From Pseudomonadota bacterium (GTDB lineage: Bacteria; Pseudomonadota; Alphaproteobacteria; Caulobacterales; Caulobacteraceae), in contig JAEYNH010000180.1 of the NCBI GenBank assembly GCA_023412655.1, positions 1 through 5,419 on the forward strand: 5,419 nucleotides of DNA, written 5' to 3'. A program made the position numbers and the translations under genes. The notes beneath the pieces were generated by a model that saw only the letters and a list, made by a program, of their open reading frames with translations, was not told the origin of the DNA and made no database searches. This document shows positions 1 through 5,222 of the stretch, one piece after another (position 1 is the first letter of the stretch; each line of letters begins with the position of its first letter).

Positions 1-578
1 CCCATCCGCTGGCCCAGGCGGTGCTGCAGGCCTTCGGCGGGCCGCTGGTGGCGCCCTCGGCCAACCGTTCGGGGCGCCCCAGCCCAACCACCTTCGCCAC
101 CGCCGTGGAGGAGACCGGCGCGGCCGCCGCGGCCGGGCTCGATGGCGGGCCCTGCGCCGTGGGCCTGGAGTCCACCGTGGTCGCCCTGCTGGACGAGGCC
201 CGGCTGCTGCGGCCCGGGGCGGTCACCCGGGCGCAGATCGAGGCGGTGATCGGCCCCCTGGCCGAGGCCGAGGCCGATGCGAAGCGCTCGCCCGGGCGCC
301 TCGCCCGCCATTACGCCCCCGACCTGCCGGTGCGGCTGGAGGCCGAGGACCCGCGTCCCGGAGAGGCCTTCCTGGCCTTCGGTCCGGCCGCCCACGACCG
401 GCTGTTCCAGCTCAGCGAGCGCCGCGACCTCGCCGAGGCCGCCGCCAACCTCTTCGCCCAGCTCAGGGCCGCCGACCGGTCGGGGGCCGATGCGATCGCC
501 GTGGCGCCCATTCCGCACGAGGGCCTGGGCGAGGCCATCAACGACCGCCTGAAACGCGCCGCCGGCTTCGTCGGGTGA
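1..578 (+). CDS. Threonylcarbamoyl-AMP synthase (Sua5/YwlC type), 3' part only
   Basis: The reading frame is open from the window edge (first full codon at position 3) to TGA at 576-578. It gives 191 C-terminal residues, so the true start lies upstream and the GTG at 21 is not a real start. Sua5/YwlC enzymes make L-threonylcarbamoyl-AMP from threonine, bicarbonate and ATP, the first step of the t6A37 modification of ANN-decoding tRNAs in the cytoplasm. Visible family marks in fragment numbering are APSANRSG (residues 17-24, carrying the S-x-N of the YrdC nucleotide site), SPTT (27-30), a GLESTVV segment and an LLRPGAVT segment. These are followed by the linker motif RHYAP and a roughly 80-residue C-terminal domain. 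The linker and extra domain mark the long Sua5 form rather than the short TsaC/YrdC form. The N-terminal K-x-R region lies outside the window. The next gene starts 12 nt downstream, suggesting co-transcription. Family assignment is firm; the symbol is left blank because the gene is partial and naming varies. Confidence 0.93.
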   Translation, partial: HPLAQAVLQAFGGPLVAPSANRSGRPSPTTFATAVEETGAAAAAGLDGGPCAVGLESTVVALLDEARLLRPGAVTRAQIEAVIGPLAEAEADAKRSPGRLARHYAPDLPVRLEAEDPRPGEAFLAFGPAAHDRLFQLSERRDLAEAAANLFAQLRAADRSGADAIAVAPIPHEGLGEAINDRLKRAAGFVG

Positions 579-590
579 TATGCTGAACCG

Positions 591-2012
591 ATGACCGCCA
601 CCGCGCCCGCTCCCGTTTCCGACGACGTCCTCTCCCGCCTGAAGACCGTGCTCGGCGAGGGCGGCTGGAGCCAGGACCCCGACCGCATCGCCCCCAAGCT
701 GGTGGAGTGGCGCGACCGCTGGTCGGGGGCCACCCCGTTCCTGGCCCTGCCCCGATCGACGGCCCAGGTGGCGCAGGTGGTCTCCATCTGCGCCGAGGCG
801 CGCCAGCCGATCACTGTCCAGGGCGGCAACACCGGCCTGGTGGGCGGCCAGATCCCGCAGGGCGAGCTGCTGCTGTCCCTGGAGCGGATGCGGACCATCC
901 GCGAGGTGTCGGTGCTGGACGACGTGATCACCGCCGAGGCCGGCGTCACCCTGGCGCAGGTCCACGCCGCCGCCGCGGAGGTTGGCCGGCGCTTCCCCCT
1001 TGGCCTGGCCTCCGAAGGCTCGGCCACCGTCGGGGGTTTCGTCTCCACCAACGCGGGGGGCACGCAGGTGCTGCGCTACGGCATGACCCGCAACCTGGTC
1101 CTGGGCCTGGAAGCGGTCCTGCCCAACGGGCAGGTCTGGAACGGCCTCAAGCACCTGCGCAAGGACAATACCGGCTACGACCTGAAGCAGCTGCTGATCG
1201 GCGCCGAGGGCACCCTGGGCGTGGTCACCGCCGCGGGGCTGAAGCTCCACCCGGTGCTGGCCAGCCGTGCCGTGGCCATCCTGGGCGTCGGCTCGCCCAC
1301 CGCCGCCATCGAGCTTCTGGCCCGCGCCAAGGACGTCTCCGGCGGCGCCGTCGAGGCCTTCGAACTGATGGGCCGGCTGAACATCGAGCTTGCCATCCGC
1401 AACATCCCCGGAACCCGCGATCCCCTGGCCGAGCCGCATCCCTGGTACGTCCTGGCCGAGTTCGCCACCGCCGAGGAGGGCTCGGCCGGTCGGGCCATGG
1501 AGCGTTTCCTGGAAGGCGGGCTGGAGGCGGGGCTGGTCCGCGATGCGGTGGTCGCCCAGACCGAAAGCCAGGCCCGGGCCCTGTGGGCCATCCGCGAGAA
1601 CCAGTCCGCCGCCCAGAAGCCGGAGGGCGCGGTGTGGAAGCACGACGTGGCGGTCCCGGTCAGCCAGGTGCCGTCCTTCATCGAGGCGGCGGACGCCGCC
1701 GTCCGCACCCTCGTGCCCGGCTGCCGGATCGTCGCCTTCGGCCACGTGGGCGACGGCAATGTCCACTACGACGTGCTGCGTCCCGAAGCCTTGTCGAATG
1801 ACGCGCACGCCGCCCGGCGGGACGAGGGCGCCCGCATCGTCCACGACATCGCCGCCCGCCTCGGCGGCTCCATCAGCGCCGAGCACGGCCTGGGCGTGAT
1901 GAAGACGGCGGAGGGCGCGCGCTACAAGCAGCCGGTCGAGCTCGAGGCGATGCAGGCCATCCGCCGCGCGCTGGACCCGCACCGCATCCTCAATCCGCGG
2001 GTCCTGTTCTAG
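591..2012 (+). CDS. FAD-binding oxidoreductase, D-2-hydroxyglutarate / D-lactate dehydrogenase family
   Basis: This 473-residue protein has the two-domain plan of the VAO/GlcD family. A PP-loop type FAD domain (about residues 48-220) carries GGNTGLVGG at 78-86, and a FAD-oxidase C-terminal domain covers about 222-472. Such enzymes oxidise D-2-hydroxyacids and pass electrons to an acceptor other than oxygen or NAD. Set against human D2HGDH from memory, R335, K350, the metal-ligand candidates H385, H392 and E431, and catalytic H432 (in EHGLG) all fall at expected places. The position of Thr390 is S339 and that of Asn443 is D394. The C-terminus LDPHRILNP (461-469) is typical. The length is normal and there is no signal peptide or membrane segment. 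The ATG at 591 is preceded by no convincing Shine-Dalgarno sequence; translation may depend on the upstream gene ending 12 nt before. D-2-hydroxyglutarate is a likely substrate, but D-lactate or another D-2-hydroxyacid is possible. Confidence 0.9.
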   Translation: MTATAPAPVSDDVLSRLKTVLGEGGWSQDPDRIAPKLVEWRDRWSGATPFLALPRSTAQVAQVVSICAEARQPITVQGGNTGLVGGQIPQGELLLSLERMRTIREVSVLDDVITAEAGVTLAQVHAAAAEVGRRFPLGLASEGSATVGGFVSTNAGGTQVLRYGMTRNLVLGLEAVLPNGQVWNGLKHLRKDNTGYDLKQLLIGAEGTLGVVTAAGLKLHPVLASRAVAILGVGSPTAAIELLARAKDVSGGAVEAFELMGRLNIELAIRNIPGTRDPLAEPHPWYVLAEFATAEEGSAGRAMERFLEGGLEAGLVRDAVVAQTESQARALWAIRENQSAAQKPEGAVWKHDVAVPVSQVPSFIEAADAAVRTLVPGCRIVAFGHVGDGNVHYDVLRPEALSNDAHAARRDEGARIVHDIAARLGGSISAEHGLGVMKTAEGARYKQPVELEAMQAIRRALDPHRILNPRVLF

Positions 2013-2018
2013 GCGGGG

Positions 2019-2056
2019 TTGGCGGTGGGGACGGCGCCGCTTAAGACCACCGCCAA
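2019..2056 (+). promoter_or_regulatory. Perfect 10-bp inverted repeat ending on the yaaA start codon
   Basis: The arms TTGGCGGTGG (2019-2028) and CCACCGCCAA (2047-2056) are exact reverse complements separated by 18 nt. The repeat fills most of the 43-nt gap between the FAD dehydrogenase stop and yaaA, and its last base is the A of the yaaA ATG. In mRNA it would form a 10-bp, mostly G-C stem enclosing the start region. The only purine run upstream of the ATG, AAGA (2043-2046), lies at the loop edge. No T-run follows the right arm, so it is not a standard intrinsic terminator. It could hold back yaaA translation, act as a processing or pausing site, or be a protein-binding dyad. The pairing is seen directly; the function is inferred. 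Confidence 0.55.
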
Positions 2057-2856
2057 TGCTCATCGTGCTTTCCCCGGCCAAGGCGCTCGACTTCACCCGC
2101 CCGCCCGTGTCCGCGCCGCTGACGGCCCCGCAGCTGACCGGTGAGACCGCCGAACTCGCCAAGGTCACGCGCAAGCTCACCGCCGCCGACCTGAAGCGGC
2201 TGATGTCGCTCTCCGACAGCCTCGCCAAGCTGAACCGCGAGCGCTTCCAGGCCTTCGACCCGGCGTCGGAAGAGGGGCTCCAGGCGGCCTTCGCCTTCAA
2301 CGGCGACGTCTACGCCGGGCTGAAGGCGCGCGAGCTCGACCGCAAGGCCCTGGCCTGGGCCCAGGACCACCTCCGCATTCTCTCCGGCCTCTATGGCCTT
2401 TTGCGTCCCCTGGACGCCATCCAGCCCTATCGGCTGGAGATGGGAACCCGGCTGAAGACGCCCCGCGGGACGAACCTCTACGACTTCTGGGGCGACCGGG
2501 TGAGCAATGCGCTCAACGCCGCGGCCGCCGGCCACAAGGATCCGACCCTGGTGAACTGCGCCAGCGGCGAATATTTCGGCGCCGTTGACCGCACGGCGCT
2601 CAAGCTGCCGGTGCTGTCGTGCCGTTTCCTCGAGGAGAAGGACGGCGAGCGCCGGATCATCTCCTTCTACGCCAAGAAGGCCCGAGGGCTGATGGCGCGT
2701 TATGCCATCGACAACCGCGTCGAGCGCGCGGCCGACCTGAAGGGGTTCGACGTGGCCGGCTACCGGTTCGCCCCGGAGCTCTCCACGGACGAGGAGTTCA
2801 CCTTCACCCGGCCGCAGCCGCCGCCGCCCTCCCGGGCCCGAGCCAAGGAAGACTGA
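2056..2856 (+). CDS. yaaA: Peroxide stress protein YaaA (UPF0246/DUF328)
   Basis: This 266-residue cytoplasmic protein is collinear with E. coli YaaA (258 residues), which lowers intracellular free iron during hydrogen peroxide stress, limits Fenton damage, and is reported to bind DNA. Conserved blocks are SPAKALDF (6-13), FNGDVYAGL (81-89), LSGLYGLLRPLD (109-120), QPYRLEMG (123-130), YDFWGD (142-147), NCASGEYF (167-174) and ISFYAKKARGLM (202-213). The start is secure because MLIVLSPAK lines up with the E. coli N-terminus residue for residue. No good Shine-Dalgarno precedes it, and a strong inverted repeat covers the start region. The last 14 residues (253-266) form a proline- then charge-rich tail beyond the conserved FTFTR end, and its codons carry the ribosome binding site of the next gene. 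No OxyR-type site could be recognised. The family call is very secure; the stress role is taken from E. coli. Confidence 0.96.
   Translation: MLIVLSPAKALDFTRPPVSAPLTAPQLTGETAELAKVTRKLTAADLKRLMSLSDSLAKLNRERFQAFDPASEEGLQAAFAFNGDVYAGLKARELDRKALAWAQDHLRILSGLYGLLRPLDAIQPYRLEMGTRLKTPRGTNLYDFWGDRVSNALNAAAAGHKDPTLVNCASGEYFGAVDRTALKLPVLSCRFLEEKDGERRIISFYAKKARGLMARYAIDNRVERAADLKGFDVAGYRFAPELSTDEEFTFTRPQPPPPSRARAKED
2845..2851 (+). promoter_or_regulatory. Ribosome binding site of bdhA, inside the end of yaaA
   Basis: AAGGAAG lies 6 nt before the ATG at 2858 and within the last codons of yaaA, whose stop TGA (2854-2856) is one base from that ATG. It fixes the bdhA start and suggests translational coupling of the two genes. 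Confidence 0.75.
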
Positions 2857-2857
2857 C

Positions 2858-3655
2858 ATGGCCGTCGACTACCACCTTGAAGGCCAGGCCGCCGTGGTCA
2901 CCGGCTCCACCAGCGGCATCGGCCAGGCCCTGGCCGAGGCTCTGGCGGGGCAGGGCGTCAACGTGGTGCTGAACGGCTTTGGCGACCCCGCCCGCATCGA
3001 GGCCGACCGCGCCCGGATCGCCGCCACCACCAGCGCCAATGTGCTCTACCACCCGGCCGATATGACAAAGCCCGAGGAGATCCGGGACCTCATCGGCTTC
3101 GCCCAGGCCGAGCTCGGGCGGCTGGACATCCTGGTGAACAACGCCGGGGTTCAGCACGTGGCGCCGGTGGAGGAGTTCCCCGAGGAAAAGTGGGACCAGA
3201 TCATCGCCATCAACCTCGCCTCCGCCTTCCACGCCACCAAGGTGGCGATCCCGGTGATGAAGGCCCAGGGGCGGGGCCGCATCGTCAACATGGCCTCGGC
3301 CCACGGCCTCGTCGCCTCGCCCTTCAAGTCGGCCTATGTGGCCGCCAAGCACGGCCTCATCGGCTTCACCAAGTCCTGCGCCCTGGAGCTCGCCCGCAGC
3401 GGCGTCACCGTCAACGCCATCTGCCCCGGCTATGTGAAGACGCCGCTGGTGGAGGCCCAGATCGACGGCCAGGCCAAGGCCCGGGGCATCGCGCCCGAGC
3501 GGGTGGTCGAGGACGTGATCCTCGCGGCCCAGCCGAACAAGGCGTTCGTGGACTACGCCCACCTCGCCGGCATGCTGCTCTACCTGGTCTCGGACCTGGG
3601 GGCCTCCACCACCGGGGCGGCGCTTACCGCCGACGGCGGCTGGACCGCGGCGTAA
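2858..3655 (+). CDS. bdhA: D-3-hydroxybutyrate dehydrogenase (short-chain dehydrogenase)
   Basis: This 265-residue classical SDR catalyses NAD-dependent interconversion of D-3-hydroxybutyrate and acetoacetate, feeding carbon released from poly-hydroxybutyrate into central metabolism. The cofactor motif TGSTSGIG is at 15-22, NNAG at 94-97, structural Asn at 119, and the catalytic triad is S147, Y160 and K164. Substrate-binding residues known from the Pseudomonas fragi enzyme (Q94, H144, K152, Q196, W257) appear with a constant +5 offset as Q99, H149, K157, Q201 and W262. Only W187 differs, being Y192 in PGYVKTP. This residue-level agreement makes the specific call strong rather than a generic SDR. 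The start is set by the AAGGAAG site 6 nt upstream, one base after the yaaA stop. The last 76 bp overlap the convergent flavin-binding gene. No clear terminator follows. Confidence 0.95.
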   Translation: MAVDYHLEGQAAVVTGSTSGIGQALAEALAGQGVNVVLNGFGDPARIEADRARIAATTSANVLYHPADMTKPEEIRDLIGFAQAELGRLDILVNNAGVQHVAPVEEFPEEKWDQIIAINLASAFHATKVAIPVMKAQGRGRIVNMASAHGLVASPFKSAYVAAKHGLIGFTKSCALELARSGVTVNAICPGYVKTPLVEAQIDGQAKARGIAPERVVEDVILAAQPNKAFVDYAHLAGMLLYLVSDLGASTTGAALTADGGWTAA

Positions 3656-4509
3656 CGCAGGCCTGAGGCCCGTCGGAAGCCGCCTTCCACGCGGAACCGC
3701 CAGGCGCGCTCGGCCTGCGGCAGGCTCCGCTCGTCCCAGAGCACCTCGGCCCGGCCCTGCAGCTGGGTCATGACCCCGGCGTCGAAGTCCACGAACAGCA
3801 GGGCGGCCCGCGGCTCCAGCAGCAGGTTGCCCAGGGTGTTGAAGTACCGGTTGCCGCGATAGTCCGGGATGGTCAGCACATCGCCCTCGATGCGCACGAA
3901 CCCCGGCGGCCCGCCCCGGTGGGACACGTCCGCCCCGCCATTGGCGACCTGCGCGCCGCTGGCTGAAGCGACGAAGAAGGTGTCGGCCGCGGCCACCTGC
4001 GCCCGCGCGGCGGGGTCCAGGCCCTCGAACGCCTCGATGCCCGGCGGCGCCGCCGGGTCCGGCTCCAGCAGCCGCGGGTGGATGTACTGCGGGCAGTTGC
4101 CGAAGCTCTGCAGCACCCGGACGATCAGGCCCTCTTCGCCCGCATAGGTGATCCATCCGTTCGCCCGGTTGCGCCGGCGCGTATGCAGTTCGATCCCCAG
4201 CAGGCCGACGGGCGCGCCCTTGACGAGCAAGGTCCCCGCCGGGTCCGGGCCGCGCGCGGCAAGCGCCAGCGTCCAGGGGTCGGGGCTGCCGACGAAGCCC
4301 TCGCCGCCGGTCAGCAGGGTCGCCGTGGGCGCGCCGGCGCCATCCACCGTCGCGGCGACCACGAAAGGTAGGCGGATGAAGAACTCCCGGTGCTGGTCGG
4401 GCATGAAGTCGCGCACGCCCCCGCCGGCCGGGGTGCGTTCCACCCCCGCGAGCGCTTGCGCTCGCCGCTCGCCCACATGCCAGGGCCCCTGGCCGGATGC
4501 GCCGTCCAT
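3580..4509 (-). CDS. Pyridoxamine 5'-phosphate oxidase-like flavin-nucleotide-binding protein
   Basis: This 309-residue protein belongs to the split-barrel flavin-binding group resembling predicted flavin-nucleotide-binding proteins (COG3576-like). The actual reaction is unknown, and it should not be called PdxH. Family-like segments are HVGERRAQ (11-18), RDFMPDQHREFF (33-44), FGNCPQYIHPR (136-146), DVSHRGGPPGFV (194-205) and IPDYRGNRYFNTLGNL (214-229), the last a likely FMN-phosphate and barrel segment. Two halves (about 48-130 and 175-260) resemble each other, suggesting an internal duplication. The ATG at 4509 lies 4 nt after the stop of the upstream GST gene, with a weak GGAA about 8 nt before it. 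Residues 285-309 are an Ala/Pro/Val-rich tail encoded antisense to the end of bdhA and look unconserved. The two genes are probably one transcript. Confidence 0.85.
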   Translation of the reverse strand: MDGASGQGPWHVGERRAQALAGVERTPAGGGVRDFMPDQHREFFIRLPFVVAATVDGAGAPTATLLTGGEGFVGSPDPWTLALAARGPDPAGTLLVKGAPVGLLGIELHTRRRNRANGWITYAGEEGLIVRVLQSFGNCPQYIHPRLLEPDPAAPPGIEAFEGLDPAARAQVAAADTFFVASASGAQVANGGADVSHRGGPPGFVRIEGDVLTIPDYRGNRYFNTLGNLLLEPRAALLFVDFDAGVMTQLQGRAEVLWDERSLPQAERAWRFRVEGGFRRASGLRYAAVQPPSAVSAAPVVEAPRSETR

Positions 4510-4513
4510 GGGC

Positions 4514-5125
4514 TCAGTTCCGCGCCAGGCCCGGCATCGGCGTCACGCCCGGCGTGGCTTCGAGCCGGGCGATCCAGGCCTGCACTGCGGGATAGCCGTC
4601 CAGCGGCACGCCGCCCTCGGGAGCGCAGGCCACGTAGGGATAACAGGCGATGTCCGCCAGGGTGAGGCCGTGTCCCACCAGCCAGGGAGCGGCGGTCAGG
4701 CGCAGTTCCATCACCTCCAGCAGCCGCCCGGCCATCGCCTGGGCGCCCTCCAGGTCGCCGGGAACGCCCAGCAGCTTGATCAGCCGGGCGTTCCCCGGTC
4801 CGAACCGGACCTCGCCCGCCGACAGCGAGAGCCACCGCTGCAGCTCGGCCGCGGCCACCGGGTCATCCGGCAGCCACGGTGCGTCCGGCGCGTAGCGCCT
4901 GGCCAGGTAGACCAGGATAGCGTTGGAGTCGGTCAGCACCAGGTCCCCATCCTCCAGCACCGGGATCTGGCGCAGGGGATTGAGCTTGCCGAACGCCTCG
5001 CTGGACCAGGTCTCCCGGGGCGCGTGCACATAGTCGAACGGCAAGCCCAGCAGACGCAGGAACAGCTCGACCTTGTGGGTGTGGCCCGACAGCGGCACGC
5101 CGTGCAGGCGCATCCTCTCGCTCAT
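4514..5125 (-). CDS. Glutathione S-transferase family protein
   Basis: This 203-residue protein is of normal GST length and is cytoplasmic. The N-terminal thioredoxin-like domain (about 5-79) has LHGVPLSGHTHKV (7-19), with S13 as the likely glutathione-activating Ser, the cis-proline in QIPVL (P55), and TDSNAI (65-70) as the gamma-glutamyl binding Asp/Ser. The helical C-terminal domain (about 87-200) carries LTLADIA (154-160), the N-capping box and hydrophobic staple of GSTs, and a typical DGYPAVQAWIARLEATPGV end. The start at 5125 is supported by a perfect AAGGAG 5 nt upstream, favouring it over the Met at residue 5. It is the first gene of a two-gene minus-strand unit with the flavin-binding gene, and is divergent from a LysR-type regulator that probably controls it. 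The substrate is unknown; such GSTs may conjugate electrophiles, reduce peroxides or isomerise metabolites. Confidence 0.93.
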   Translation of the reverse strand: MSERMRLHGVPLSGHTHKVELFLRLLGLPFDYVHAPRETWSSEAFGKLNPLRQIPVLEDGDLVLTDSNAILVYLARRYAPDAPWLPDDPVAAAELQRWLSLSAGEVRFGPGNARLIKLLGVPGDLEGAQAMAGRLLEVMELRLTAAPWLVGHGLTLADIACYPYVACAPEGGVPLDGYPAVQAWIARLEATPGVTPMPGLARN

Positions 5126-5130
5126 GGCGG

Positions 5131-5136
5131 CTCCTT
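5131..5136 (-). promoter_or_regulatory. Ribosome binding site of the GST gene
   Basis: CTCCTT on the plus strand reads AAGGAG on the minus strand, 5 nt before the ATG at 5125. It is the strongest Shine-Dalgarno in the window and decides the GST start. Confidence 0.8.
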
Positions 5137-5153
5137 CCGGCTTGGGTCAGGGA

Positions 5154-5182
5154 AGCCTAGGTGTTGCGCCGAACCGCCAGAA
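5154..5182 (-). promoter_or_regulatory. Possible sigma-70-like promoter for the GST operon
   Basis: On the minus strand, TTCTGG (5182-5177) and TAGGCT (5159-5154) are spaced by exactly 17 nt and stand 28 nt upstream of the GST start. Each hexamer matches the consensus only partly. The imperfect dyad at 5160-5175 sits in the spacer between them, where a bound regulator could affect polymerase. This is a weak call. Confidence 0.25.
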
Positions 5183-5222
5183 TGCACCAAATGTCGAAGT
5201 CAGAATTGCGTGATGCGGAATA

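Larger units (their letters stand above)
5126..5222. promoter_or_regulatory. Divergent GST / LysR intergenic control region
   Basis: This 97-bp spacer lies between the divergent GST and LysR starts. The half nearest the LysR gene (about 5178-5222) is clearly AT-richer than the rest of the window, as expected for promoters. An imperfect dyad GGTgttGCGCcgaACC lies at 5160-5175. The pentamer TTGCG occurs at 5164-5168 and again at 5206-5210, 42 bp apart. LysR regulators usually bind such spacers and regulate both directions. The spacer and its base composition are seen; the operator role is inferred from layout. Confidence 0.6.

Noticed and set aside
580..594. Four-codon mini-frame (ATG to TGA) overlapping the FAD dehydrogenase ATG
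   Set aside because: It could be a coupling leader, but it has no ribosome site and is too short to tell from chance.
707..1801. 364-codon alternative plus frame inside the FAD dehydrogenase
   Set aside because: Its translation is extremely Arg/Gly/Pro-rich, typical of a shifted reading of a GC-rich gene, while the main frame has all catalytic motifs.
2041..2859. Long minus-strand open frame antisense to the whole of yaaA (272 codons)
   Set aside because: It mirrors a strongly conserved plus-strand gene, has low-complexity Gly/Arg/Val/Glu composition and no family motif. Such frames are common opposite GC-rich genes.
3627..3688. Small hairpins around the bdhA stop (3627-3639, 3660-3670 and 3675-3688) as a terminator
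   Set aside because: Stems are only 4-6 bp, no T-run follows on either strand, and all lie in coding sequence, where GC-rich codons produce such pairings easily.
2804..4156. 450-codon minus-strand open frame across bdhA and part of the flavin-binding gene
   Set aside because: It is out of frame with the conserved flavin-binding product and antisense to bdhA, with Gly/Arg/Ala-rich composition and no recognisable domain.
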